From Candidatus Nanoarchaeia archaeon (GTDB lineage: Archaea; Nanobdellota; Nanobdellia; Woesearchaeales; SKIA01), in assembly GCA_028279685.1 (NCBI GenBank), contig JANQNG010000039.1, forward strand, positions 1-41,760: DNA of 41,760 nt, in the 5' to 3' direction. Below, piece after piece: positions 7,895 to 15,592 of the stretch (positions are counted from its first letter, which is position 1; every line of letters begins with the position of its first letter). Both the position numbers and the translations under genes were made by a program. The notes under the pieces are model-generated. The model saw nothing but the letters and a program-made list of their open reading frames with translations. It did no database searches and had not been told where the DNA came from.

Positions 7895-8506
7895 ATGAGT
7901 AGAAAAAACAAATTATTAAATTGGATAAACACTAAAACAATGACTTTTTTGAGTTTAATGCCGCCAAGACATATAAAACTTGGAAACCATGGACCGCTAC
8001 ACGAAGAACATTTTACAATTAATGCAAGGGACAAAGGTTCAGAATCCGAATCAGGATTTCGTCAAAATGAAAGCCTTCCTCCTAGGGAAGAATACAATCA
8101 TGCAGCAGCAGAGAGCTTGTGTGAAGATGATTCAAAAAATAATTTGGATCTTCCTATCTATTCTGGAAATGCTTACGGCCTATTAGACAGACCCCCGCAC
8201 CCCGATACTATCTCTGAGATAAAAGCTAGAAAAGTAGCTAATTATATTATCGATCAAGGAAGAGCATCTGACTTTGGCTTATACCCTGAATCTGTTGAAA
8301 AAGGAATTCCAACCAATTTCATAAATAGAAGAGAAGGAAACACACACGTCGACAGAACGCAAACTTCAGAAATTATCATGAACAATCTTCTTAAGGACCC
8401 AGCACTATTGAATCAAGAATATAATAATATGAACGACGCATATGAACCTCCAAGGATTATTGATTCTGGAAATTCAATAGATGACTTAATGAAAAAACAA
8501 GAATAA
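7895..8506 (+). CDS. Hypothetical protein downstream of the signal peptidase
   Basis: The 203-residue protein was not recognised. The first 30 residues are basic and moderately hydrophobic (LLNWINTKTMTFLSLMPPRHIKL). The rest is polar, rich in Asn, Asp and Pro, and likely disordered in part. An AAGGTGA ribosome binding site at 7880-7886 and the 15-bp gap suggest co-transcription with the signal peptidase. It could be a substrate or accessory of that enzyme, but no motif supports a specific role. Confidence 0.6.
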   Translation: MSRKNKLLNWINTKTMTFLSLMPPRHIKLGNHGPLHEEHFTINARDKGSESESGFRQNESLPPREEYNHAAAESLCEDDSKNNLDLPIYSGNAYGLLDRPPHPDTISEIKARKVANYIIDQGRASDFGLYPESVEKGIPTNFINRREGNTHVDRTQTSEIIMNNLLKDPALLNQEYNNMNDAYEPPRIIDSGNSIDDLMKKQE

Positions 8507-8510
8507 GAAT

Positions 8511-8876
8511 TTATCTTCTTCCTTTTTTTCTCTTTACTTTTCGTTTAGCTTTTCTCTTGACTTTCTTTTTTGCTTTCTTCTTAGGTTTCTTCTTTTTAGC
8601 TTTCGATTTCTTTATCTTCTTCTCTATGCGTTTCTCTCCTTTCAAGAGCCTCTTTTCGCCAGCGAGGATTCTTTTCTCTGTTGCAAGGATCTGCCTCTCT
8701 TCTTTCTCAATCCGTTTCTCCTCCTCAGCTATATAGAATGTCATTTTTTCAATATTCATATCCATGCGAGCAATCCTTCTTTCCAACAATACAAGAATTC
8801 TCAGACTATAGACAATAGCAGCTAATGTACCTATGATAATCGCAAGAATGACTGACCCTAGTAATTCTGTAGCCAT
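8511..8876 (-). CDS. Membrane protein with coiled coil and Lys/Arg-rich tail
   Basis: The 121-residue product starts with a membrane helix (LLGSVILAIIIGTLAAIVYSL, about residues 5-25). A Glu/Arg-rich coiled coil follows (about 28-85), containing repeats of the form EKRIL-GEKRLLKGEKR. The last 33 residues are almost entirely Lys and Arg, like histone H1-type tails. By topology the tail would be cytoplasmic and could bind DNA, RNA or ribosomes at the membrane. AGAGGTGATT at 8881-8890 is a strong ribosome binding site and TATTTAAATA at 8913-8923 a TATA box. No family name is offered. Confidence 0.7.
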   Translation of the reverse strand: MATELLGSVILAIIIGTLAAIVYSLRILVLLERRIARMDMNIEKMTFYIAEEEKRIEKEERQILATEKRILAGEKRLLKGEKRIEKKIKKSKAKKKKPKKKAKKKVKRKAKRKVKRKKGRR

Positions 8877-8942
8877 ATATAATCACCTCTCCTATCAAGA
8901 ATATCGACCTTTCTATTTAAATACTTTACGGGTTTTAGAACA

Positions 8943-9039
8943 GCAACACCACCTTGCGAAGTACTCGACATATGCATAGAAATGGTATAATCGCAGTTTT
9001 CTTATCTGATTTAGAAATTGACACAAAGCGTGGTGTTGC
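8943..9039 (+). repeat. 100-bp inverted-repeat element, copy A
   Basis: The arms GCAACACCAC (8943-8952) and GTGGTGTTGC (9030-9039) are perfectly complementary. Just inside are GCGAAGTACTC and ACACAAAGC. The interior has TGGTATAATCGCAG and CTTATCTGATT. The same inner motifs, with different but again complementary arms, occur at 17756-17856. It is non-coding and lies between two minus-strand genes. Confidence 0.7.
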
Positions 9040-9110
9040 ATATTGATTGCATAATATTATTGTTATGAAGGCAAATACAGAATTCTGACGCCACGAAATT
9101 AGAGACTTTC

Positions 9111-9212
9111 TTATAGCCTGTCCCAGATGTCATCATGCTTGTTGCTCCATAATTTTTCAGCAACCTTTTCAGAATGCTTCAATAAATCCGAAAATGAACT
9201 ATGCTTTCTCAT
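9111..9212 (-). CDS. Small ORF with antitoxin-like C-terminus
   Basis: A 33-residue frame starts with ATG at 9212, overlapping the end of the 9199-9825 gene by 14 bp. It ends SEKVAEKLWSNKHDDIWDRL. An ending of acidic residues then W-D/N-x-L is common in archaeal AbrB/VapB-type and related small antitoxin proteins, but no DNA-binding domain is present here. It could be a real mini-protein translated by coupling, or the tail of a lost gene. Confidence 0.4.
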   Translation of the reverse strand: MRKHSSFSDLLKHSEKVAEKLWSNKHDDIWDRL

Positions 9213-9825
9213 ATTTCTTCCCGTTCAGTGCAAGCTGTCCGTTCTTGATCATGTGTTCGAAGAAAGGTTTCAATTGCTCTTCAGGAATGCCAACTTTCTT
9301 GCTGATCTCAGCAGTGGTAGAAGCTCCTCCACTAACAGCCATAAGTATCATATTCTGAATCAATGCATTCATGTTCTTCGTCAGAAATTGAATAGTATTA
9401 TTCCCTTGTCGAACATTACCGCTAATCTCATGTAGCTTCGCAACCATATCATTAAGCCAATTTTGGATATGTCTTGCTTCTAGCTTAAATTCAGCAGGCT
9501 CAAGAATCTCAATCGATGCAGGCATAAAGTTGACCATCAGCCAATTCAATGTCTCAAGATTTTGCACTAGCAAATCAGCATCACAAAATCCTGTAAAAAA
9601 ATCACCATCATCGGTTTTCTCGACAGGAGCATATTCCTCAGAAAGACAATGTACTCTTTCATCAGTTTTGATATTCGTCATGTATGCTTTCAATGTTTTC
9701 TCAATATGCTCTTTCGGCTTGCCAACCATCTCGAAAATCATCTTCACAATAAGCCAGCCTTCTTTCTTGACTTTCTTCTTGATCTCATCCTGAGATAATC
9801 CTTTGACTTTCTTCACTTTTGCCAT
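9199..9825 (-). CDS. Hypothetical protein with C-terminal winged-helix-like domain
   Basis: The 208-residue soluble protein was not recognised as a whole. The C-terminal 45 residues (TTAEISKKVGIPEEQLKPFFEHMIKNGQLALNGKKYEK) fit a winged helix: a turn after EISKKVGI, a recognition helix, then a two-strand wing. That suggests DNA binding or a protein-interaction role. The N-terminus is Lys-rich. The middle is helical with a hydrophobic segment near residues 150-165. A TATA box at 9849-9855 is 27 bp before ATG 9825 (leaderless). The shared palindrome at 9873-9884 lies upstream, so this protein could be regulated with, or be the regulator of, the palindrome genes. Confidence 0.6.
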   Translation of the reverse strand: MAKVKKVKGLSQDEIKKKVKKEGWLIVKMIFEMVGKPKEHIEKTLKAYMTNIKTDERVHCLSEEYAPVEKTDDGDFFTGFCDADLLVQNLETLNWLMVNFMPASIEILEPAEFKLEARHIQNWLNDMVAKLHEISGNVRQGNNTIQFLTKNMNALIQNMILMAVSGGASTTAEISKKVGIPEEQLKPFFEHMIKNGQLALNGKKYEKA

Positions 9826-9848
9826 GCGAAGAAAGACTCCGTCACCCC

Positions 9849-9855
9849 ATATAAA
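9849..9855 (-). promoter_or_regulatory. TATA box of the winged-helix gene
   Basis: On the minus strand it reads TTTATAT, centred 27 bp before ATG 9825. Confidence 0.45.
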
Positions 9856-9868
9856 CCTTTTCCTTAAT

Positions 9869-9886
9869 TATTTTCTGTATAGAACA
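9869..9886. promoter_or_regulatory. Operator-like palindrome, copy 3
   Basis: The core TTCTGTATAGAA (9873-9884) is the exact reverse complement of the core in copies 1 and 4. It lies between divergent genes starting at 9825 (minus) and 9949 (plus), about 20 bp before the minus-strand TATA box. Confidence 0.65.
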
Positions 9887-9948
9887 TATATATTCAATAG
9901 TTTTCATAACGATAATAATTTTAAAAAAAATCAGAACACAGCTAAAAT

Positions 9949-10794
9949 ATGAAACTCGAAAAGATTCTTCAAATTGAAAAGAGTAAAATCCAAAAGATCA
10001 GAGAAACACTATTTCCTTTAATAGGAAACAATGTTATAACCGGTTTCAATATTTACGAAAATCAATTTCATCAAAAGTCAAAATATCTTTTAAGCTATCT
10101 ACACTCAGAACTTAATCCAGAAGATAAACATCGCCAAGAACTTATTGAAAAAATAAAACAATATGCAGATATAGATATCATACAGAATATGCTGTTTGAA
10201 ATCGTTGATAGACACACCTCTTACAAACTTAAATCAGGATGGAAAGCAGGCCATTATTACACCATAAAAGCAAAATTATTAACAGAAACCGAAGCGAATC
10301 TAGCTTTGAAACGAAAAGATGTTGTTATAGGTGTAGACATCCAAGACGATATGAAAATACATATTGATGATTACAGAGAATTATTACAAGTGATAGATGT
10401 TTTCAATCGTTACGCAAACACCTATGTAATCAACAAAAACACTGGGAAATTTGAGAAAAAAAGAAAGGGAAAAAAACTAATTAACATTTTCAACGAGAAA
10501 GCTATTCCTGGCTCTTGGGAAATTCCTCTAATTACGCTTTCTACAAAAGAAAAAAGAATCCCTGACTCTCTCGACAGAATTAAGGAAATTGGGATTGATG
10601 AAGATGTATATTTGAGTGTTCTTATTGACAAAAAATATGAAGATTTTATGTTTTTTTTAGATCAAACAAAATTCAAGAAAGTTGAAAAAAAAGAAATTGT
10701 GTCAGCAAACAAAGTTTTTGTAGAGTGGATGAATAAAAACATCTATAGCAGAAAATATGTTGAGTTCATGAATCGCGCTAGAACTCACCACTAA
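9949..10794 (+). CDS. Hypothetical protein
   Basis: The 281-residue, Lys-rich, soluble protein was not recognised. The N-terminal third is helical and charged. Residues 85-115 (VDRHTSYKLKSGWKAGHYYTIKAKLL) and 120-180 have alternating hydrophobic residues suggesting beta strands. There is no membrane span or known catalytic motif. TTTTAAAA at about 9919-9926 may be its TATA box, with the shared palindrome 35 bp further up. Its end overlaps the convergent gene 10778-11191 by 17 bp. Confidence 0.6.
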   Translation: MKLEKILQIEKSKIQKIRETLFPLIGNNVITGFNIYENQFHQKSKYLLSYLHSELNPEDKHRQELIEKIKQYADIDIIQNMLFEIVDRHTSYKLKSGWKAGHYYTIKAKLLTETEANLALKRKDVVIGVDIQDDMKIHIDDYRELLQVIDVFNRYANTYVINKNTGKFEKKRKGKKLINIFNEKAIPGSWEIPLITLSTKEKRIPDSLDRIKEIGIDEDVYLSVLIDKKYEDFMFFLDQTKFKKVEKKEIVSANKVFVEWMNKNIYSRKYVEFMNRARTHH

Positions 10795-11191
10795 AAACAC
10801 GATCAAGATACTCAGTGATATATTCGGAATCTCTGCTTCTTCTGTACGATTCGCTTTGATTAAGAAATTTTTCAGTTTCATCTGTCCATTGATAATTAAT
10901 CACAAAGCCTGCTTTAGGATAGATTCCTTTAACTTGAGCTTCTTCATATCTAGCTAACATCCTCTCAACTTCACTTCTTTTGTGCGCTTTATATCCAAGC
11001 ATAGGTCCTCCAAAATCCTGTCCCCATTGGACTATCACCGCTTCTTCTCCAAAACGTTTGGAGTACTTGTCCAGCAATCCTCTGATCTTTTCAACTTGAG
11101 AAAGATTTTCTAAATTATCCATCATCTTAGAAATAGCTACATCTAATCCAGAATTGCATAATTTCCAATTATCAGCATATAATTCTCCCAT
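10778..11191 (-). CDS. Hypothetical protein
   Basis: The 137-residue soluble protein was not recognised. It contains EEAVIVQWGQDFGGPMLGYKAHKRSEVERML and, later, GIYPKAGFVINYQW, which look like a small alpha/beta fold. It starts divergently from the 11293 gene, and both share the palindrome 11236-11259 in the gap. The 17-bp tail-to-tail overlap with the 9949 gene means the two coding ends are read on both strands. Confidence 0.55.
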   Translation of the reverse strand: MGELYADNWKLCNSGLDVAISKMMDNLENLSQVEKIRGLLDKYSKRFGEEAVIVQWGQDFGGPMLGYKAHKRSEVERMLARYEEAQVKGIYPKAGFVINYQWTDETEKFLNQSESYRRSRDSEYITEYLDRVFSGEF

Positions 11192-11235
11192 AGAAAAGAA
11201 GAATTACCAAAATATTAAAATATTATGAAATAAAT

Positions 11236-11259
11236 ATTATTTTCTATACAGAAAATAAT
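11236..11259. promoter_or_regulatory. Operator-like palindrome, copy 4 (longest)
   Basis: The arms ATTATTTTCT (11236-11245) and AGAAAATAAT (11250-11259) are perfectly complementary around ATAC. It lies between divergent genes starting at 11191 and 11293, directly before a TATA-like CTTATAAT (11264-11271) that is about 25 bp from ATG 11293. Confidence 0.7.
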
Positions 11260-11292
11260 TGAACTTATAATCTAGAGTATAATCCTCTTCTT

Positions 11293-12000
11293 ATGAGCAT
11301 TGATAAAAAAGCAGAAATTGAATTTGAAATTCTAGCCATAGAAAATTACATCGAATCTATACAAGAAGAACTTATTGAAATGGATCCTGAGGCAGGAGGT
11401 GAAAGATTATACAAGAGAATTACTAGTTTAAAACCTAGGAAAAAACTGTCAGCATTGGAAGATTTAACTGATTATGAAACTATGATGAAAACTCTAGGTA
11501 AACAACCTTATCTCATACAAATAAAAAATAATCTCGTAACCATAGAGACTCCTGACTATTCAATAGAACGCTCAATATATTTATCACAGCAAATAACAAC
11601 AGAAGATGATCTTGTTAAAACACTTGATAAAGCAAAGGTTCCTGATAATTATAGACATGGATTCAAATGGAGTTTTGGAGAGATTGTCAGCAATCAAAAA
11701 TATCGAACAACAATAAATTACCCTATAGAAGTTTCGGATGAGATTGAAGAATTTAATAAAAAACTGAAAAAAGATTTGAAAAGCAGACAATTGTTAGGTG
11801 GTTCAATCACATTAATTGGAGGAATTCCTTTACTTATTGGTTTACTATCATATTTTGAAGTACCTAATCTTGCTGGTGCTATTGCGGGATTATTTTGGGG
11901 ACTCAATGGTCAAAGAATAGGATCAACAGTTGCAACATACGTTACTTTACGTAAAGCCGCAAAAGAACTTCTTAAAATACCATATGAAGTAAAAAATTAA
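11293..12000 (+). CDS. Hypothetical membrane protein with coiled N-terminus
   Basis: The 235-residue protein has a soluble N-terminal part with a coiled coil near residues 5-30. Near the C-terminus is a hydrophobic hairpin (about residues 167-187 and 190-212, including GGSITLIGGIPLLIGLLSYF and LAGAIAGLFWGLNGQRIGS). It ends with a basic helix. A soluble domain carried by two closely spaced spans suggests cytoplasmic placement on the membrane. The spacing from CTTATAAT indicates a leaderless start at 11293. The stop overlaps that of the convergent gene 11997-12260 by 4 bp. Function unknown. Confidence 0.6.
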   Translation: MSIDKKAEIEFEILAIENYIESIQEELIEMDPEAGGERLYKRITSLKPRKKLSALEDLTDYETMMKTLGKQPYLIQIKNNLVTIETPDYSIERSIYLSQQITTEDDLVKTLDKAKVPDNYRHGFKWSFGEIVSNQKYRTTINYPIEVSDEIEEFNKKLKKDLKSRQLLGGSITLIGGIPLLIGLLSYFEVPNLAGAIAGLFWGLNGQRIGSTVATYVTLRKAAKELLKIPYEVKN

Positions 12001-12260
12001 AGAATATCTTCGATAGGTTTCTTATCAGCAGGTTTGCCCACCGGTGTTGCTTCTGCAGAAGTTAAATCTATTCCTTGCTTCTTCAGTTCGCCAAGATGCA
12101 TCTGCATAATCTGCTCCACAATACTTAATATTCTGCCAAATTCTTGTCTTTCTTTAGCTAAAACACTCAGACAACCTTTATGGAATGCTATTTGTTCCTC
12201 TTTGCTCATTTCTGCCAGAGGATTCTCCTGTTGAGTTTCATCTTTCTTCTCTTCTGCCAT
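11997..12260 (-). CDS. Hypothetical small acidic protein
   Basis: The 87-residue protein starts MAEEKKDETQQENPLAEMSKEEQIAFHKGCLSVL, with a helical middle (ERQEFGRILSIVEQIMQMHLGELKKQG) and a Pro/Lys tail. An ATG at 12266 also exists, but the strong ribosome binding site TAAGGAGGT (12268-12276) is 7 nt from ATG 12260 and only 1 nt from the other, so 12260 is chosen. A TATA box lies at 12295-12307. Function is unknown; it resembles short helical adaptor proteins. Confidence 0.65.
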   Translation of the reverse strand: MAEEKKDETQQENPLAEMSKEEQIAFHKGCLSVLAKERQEFGRILSIVEQIMQMHLGELKKQGIDLTSAEATPVGKPADKKPIEDIL

Positions 12261-12294
12261 GTACATGACCTCCTTACAATATTAAGATTGTTGG

Positions 12295-12307
12295 TTTTAT
12301 ATATAAA
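12295..12307 (-). promoter_or_regulatory. TATA box of the small acidic protein gene
   Basis: TTTTATATATAAA is centred about 41 bp before ATG 12260. Transcription would start near 12276, leaving a short leader that holds TAAGGAGGT. Confidence 0.5.
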
Positions 12308-12319
12308 TATTATCCTCTT

Positions 12320-12417
12320 AAACATTACCTCGCTCCGTTCTTTTATGCAAATCACAGCAAAATCCGATTATATGCTCTTGATATGCAATACAATAACTCC
12401 GTTAGGAGGTGATGTTT
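12320..12417 (-). repeat. 100-bp inverted-repeat element, copy D
   Basis: The arms AACATTACCTC (12321-12331) and GAGGTGATGTT (12406-12416) pair except for one T opposite G, which would be a wobble in RNA. On the minus strand the inner motifs are CTAACGGAGTT and AGAACGGAGC, matching copy C1. The interior TATAATCGGATTTTGCT resembles copy A. It begins 1 bp after the stop codon of the hydrolase gene. Confidence 0.65.
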
Positions 12418-12418
12418 T

Positions 12419-15400
12419 TCACGCCAGAGCATCTTCCCCTACACTATAAGCCAGCAGCAAATGAGCGAGCCCCTCACTATCCTCTATGAGATACGCTCCT
12501 TTTGCAGCCTTCGAAGGACTTTCAGTAATATACATCATAGGTCCAGGAGCCCAATCTTTAGGTCCTGAATCAACATGCGTGCTAATATAAACTGAGTTAT
12601 GAGGATCTCCCCATTCATTGACTTTCCTTACATAATAAGCAAGTCTACCCATCACCAAATCCTCAAATGAAAGTGTCTGTTCCCTTGTTGTGTCAAGCAT
12701 ATGAACAGTAAGATGAGGTGCATGTTCTTGAATATAATCAATCATCTCCAGCTGAATAATTTTTGTAAACACCCCTTCATAGAGTGTATCTCCTAAATCA
12801 CTCATCGCTCCAGGATCCCCAATACCTTCTTCAGGATCATAATACCCATGCCCGTTATCAATAATAACTGTCGTGATAGGCCTCATAGTGCTGAAATTAA
12901 TAATTGCTTTTGCATAACGTTGAGCCAAATCTTTTGTTTGCTCAAAATCATTATCTGCAAAAAATGCAACTTGATGATCATTTTTCATATTAAACGACTC
13001 TGTTAACACAGCAGGCACTTCAGTATTTCTTAATACATAGAAATTCGCCATCCGCAATTCGTATGCTGATTCAGGAATATCATGGACAGATCCTCTGTCT
13101 ATATAGACCATCATTGGATCCTGCACTTCAACAGTAGAACTCATGCGTTCTATGAGCTCAGGAATATTTAGAATACTATCACTATCAATTGTTGTCTCCA
13201 TTGATTCAAAAGTAGCATGTCTATTCCCGAATGAATCTGTGCCTCTTATTCCCAGATAAAACGGTTGGTACACTTGATCTTGCATAAATCCTTCAAAAGA
13301 GAGAAATGTATAATACACGATTTCATCTTCGTGTTCTGCACGGAATAACTTGCCAAATGCATCCATCACTTCACTTGGATGCAAATCAACTGCAGAAGTA
13401 AAAGGCATAGGTAAAACACCTTCAGTATCAAAATAATAGCTTCTGCTGTTTTCTCCAATATCCTGTTCATTGGAGAATGCTTGATCAGACTGAAACACTT
13501 CCCAATGATCAACATCCTCTTCATTGTCAACTGCCCAAAACACTATCTTAAACGGAGCTAATCCGATAATAGAATACGGAAATGAAAACACTTCTATGCG
13601 CTTAATAACAGGAGGTATTACATCTTTAGGCTGAAATGCAAACCTTATTTGCAAAGGCTTCTCAAGAATTTCTTCAACCGATTTAATCGCTCCCTTCGAA
13701 TACACCAGCTTAGTCTCATGATGCTTTTTCTGATATTGATTCATTTGTAAACATGCTCTGAACGTTGGAGGAGGAACTTCGCAAAAACGCTCATGCTCTG
13801 TCCGCTTCGTAATACTAATCTCTCCATCACTTTTCATATAATTGATTTGGAATCCGTGCTCATGCTCATGAAGATAATCCTTAACATCAATATGTCTTTC
13901 AGCAACTCCAAAAATATTGAGTATATAATCTAATATTTTCTTTGGTGCTCCTGCAGTCGTTTTGAGAGAGACCTCTCCATTTTTTTTCATCTCGATGATG
14001 TAAGGTTCTCTTTTTATCTCTTCATTCCTTTGAAATCCATCAAGCATTTCATCAGCAAACACATGAAACTCAGTATATTCATCATCTTCAAAAAGCAGCA
14101 CCGTATCGTCGACAACAAGTATTTCTTTATCAAGATAATTTTTATCAATATGCACAGAACAAAGACAGTTATCATCCTCGATGACAATACAATCATGAAG
14201 TTCTTGAACTACATCCCAGAACAATTCATCCTTGTCACAGTCCTTACTAATAATCATGCCATATTCGTGATGAGTCCGATGTGCATTGAATTCATCAGCT
14301 CTTCGTTCAAATTCCTTATCTGGCTCCTTAATATTGAAGATATTTTTGAACTGATTTACAAATACCTTTAATTCATCATAAACAAAGATAGGGAATTCTT
14401 CCTGTGCTGTAAATGACGGTTGTATGGTGTACGTGCCAACGCTTTCCTCTTCGTGTACTAATTCTTCATAACTAATTTCTTCTTGTTTTTCTTCAGGCTC
14501 TGCCTGCGCCGGCGTTGTTATCTCCTCATTCTGTAAACAATCACCTTGATATTCAAAATGCATGTAATCTCTTCTATTACCCTCGCCAAGCCAATTGAAA
14601 TCGTTATTTTTGAATGCATCAATTAAACATTGCGGCAAATCGTATGTACAAGAATTGTCTTTTCCATAACAATCAGGATTGGTATCCCAGTTGAGATCAA
14701 CAGCCATACCCCAACTATGAAGACTTCTTTTACTTGGATCAAGATCACAATTCTGTATTTGACCTCCATAATTCATACACCGCCACCATTGTCCTCCTGC
14801 AAACCTGAACTCATAGCTCTCGAACTCTTCGCATTGTTTCCATGCTTCTTGCACTCTCATTAACGAACTTGCAACGAGGCGATGCACTTTAACATTAATA
14901 CCTCTTTCATCATCAGGTCCTAATCTTACTGTTGCAAGATTCTCTTTAACCTCTGATTCTGTTTTTCCTAAATACATATTCCTTTGAGGATACGCTTTAT
15001 TCTTGTTAATGCCACAAGGCAAAGTAAAAGGATTAGCATCAAGAAAGAAATTTCCTATGTCTTCCTTTCTGATAGGAATATTCAGAGGAGATCCTATAGA
15101 CCTCCCTTTCACTATAACGTCCTCTCTCAAATCAACAGAAAGAGCAAAATCGGAAACAATAATATCTTGTGCCTGTAAGAAACGAAAAAGCGAAACAGGA
15201 AACTCTTCTTTAATCTCCTTCTCAATATCAGGATAGCATGATTTTAGTGTCCCTCTATCATCAAAGAGCCATAATGCTCTTCCAAGATAAGGAGGGCAAT
15301 TTCCGACTAATTGACTAGAACTATATGACGAAGAAGCGTATCCTCCATTTTTTCCAAGCGTATACAATGTATCATGTAAAGCAAGTTGCGCAGCATTATC

Positions 15401-15592
15401 AAAATCATTGAGTATCGCTTCTCCATAATGAATTGATTTCGCTATCGCTCTTTGATAATGTCCTAATGAGGGACCTTCTGTATGGTCTCTATAGGTAAGT
15501 ACTAATGCTGTTGTAAGTGCAGCTATGTAAACAAGCAATAATCCTATTGCCAGAATATTTATCTCTGCTTTTCTTGATAATCTCTTGCACAT
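12419..15592 (-). CDS. Membrane-anchored M15 peptidase joined to a circularly permuted amidase
   Basis: The 1057-residue protein starts MCKRLSRKAEINILAIG, a class III-like leader and membrane helix (residues 12-34). An M15 (VanY-like) domain covers about residues 190-355, with ligands His292 and Asp299 in SLHSWGMAVDLNW and His345 in DYMHFEY. These peptidases cut D-Ala-containing wall peptides. Residues 640-800 look Ig-like. The end is an Amidase_3 fold: Zn ligands in IDNGHG (His915), LYEGVF (Glu939) and ISTHVDS (His1006). The catalytic-Glu segment VPAVLTESFNM (Glu865), normally last, comes first. Start 15592 is preferred to a GTG/ATG further up because it shortens the overlap with the upstream gene to 34 bp. 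It probably degrades bacterial murein. Confidence 0.8.
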   Translation of the reverse strand: MCKRLSRKAEINILAIGLLLVYIAALTTALVLTYRDHTEGPSLGHYQRAIAKSIHYGEAILNDFDNAAQLALHDTLYTLGKNGGYASSSYSSSQLVGNCPPYLGRALWLFDDRGTLKSCYPDIEKEIKEEFPVSLFRFLQAQDIIVSDFALSVDLREDVIVKGRSIGSPLNIPIRKEDIGNFFLDANPFTLPCGINKNKAYPQRNMYLGKTESEVKENLATVRLGPDDERGINVKVHRLVASSLMRVQEAWKQCEEFESYEFRFAGGQWWRCMNYGGQIQNCDLDPSKRSLHSWGMAVDLNWDTNPDCYGKDNSCTYDLPQCLIDAFKNNDFNWLGEGNRRDYMHFEYQGDCLQNEEITTPAQAEPEEKQEEISYEELVHEEESVGTYTIQPSFTAQEEFPIFVYDELKVFVNQFKNIFNIKEPDKEFERRADEFNAHRTHHEYGMIISKDCDKDELFWDVVQELHDCIVIEDDNCLCSVHIDKNYLDKEILVVDDTVLLFEDDEYTEFHVFADEMLDGFQRNEEIKREPYIIEMKKNGEVSLKTTAGAPKKILDYILNIFGVAERHIDVKDYLHEHEHGFQINYMKSDGEISITKRTEHERFCEVPPPTFRACLQMNQYQKKHHETKLVYSKGAIKSVEEILEKPLQIRFAFQPKDVIPPVIKRIEVFSFPYSIIGLAPFKIVFWAVDNEEDVDHWEVFQSDQAFSNEQDIGENSRSYYFDTEGVLPMPFTSAVDLHPSEVMDAFGKLFRAEHEDEIVYYTFLSFEGFMQDQVYQPFYLGIRGTDSFGNRHATFESMETTIDSDSILNIPELIERMSSTVEVQDPMMVYIDRGSVHDIPESAYELRMANFYVLRNTEVPAVLTESFNMKNDHQVAFFADNDFEQTKDLAQRYAKAIINFSTMRPITTVIIDNGHGYYDPEEGIGDPGAMSDLGDTLYEGVFTKIIQLEMIDYIQEHAPHLTVHMLDTTREQTLSFEDLVMGRLAYYVRKVNEWGDPHNSVYISTHVDSGPKDWAPGPMMYITESPSKAAKGAYLIEDSEGLAHLLLAYSVGEDALA

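Noticed and set aside
8943-9039. Integron-type attC site
   Set aside because: Size and self-complementarity fit, but the R-box sequences (GTTRRRY and its complement) are absent from the copies and no integrase gene is visible.
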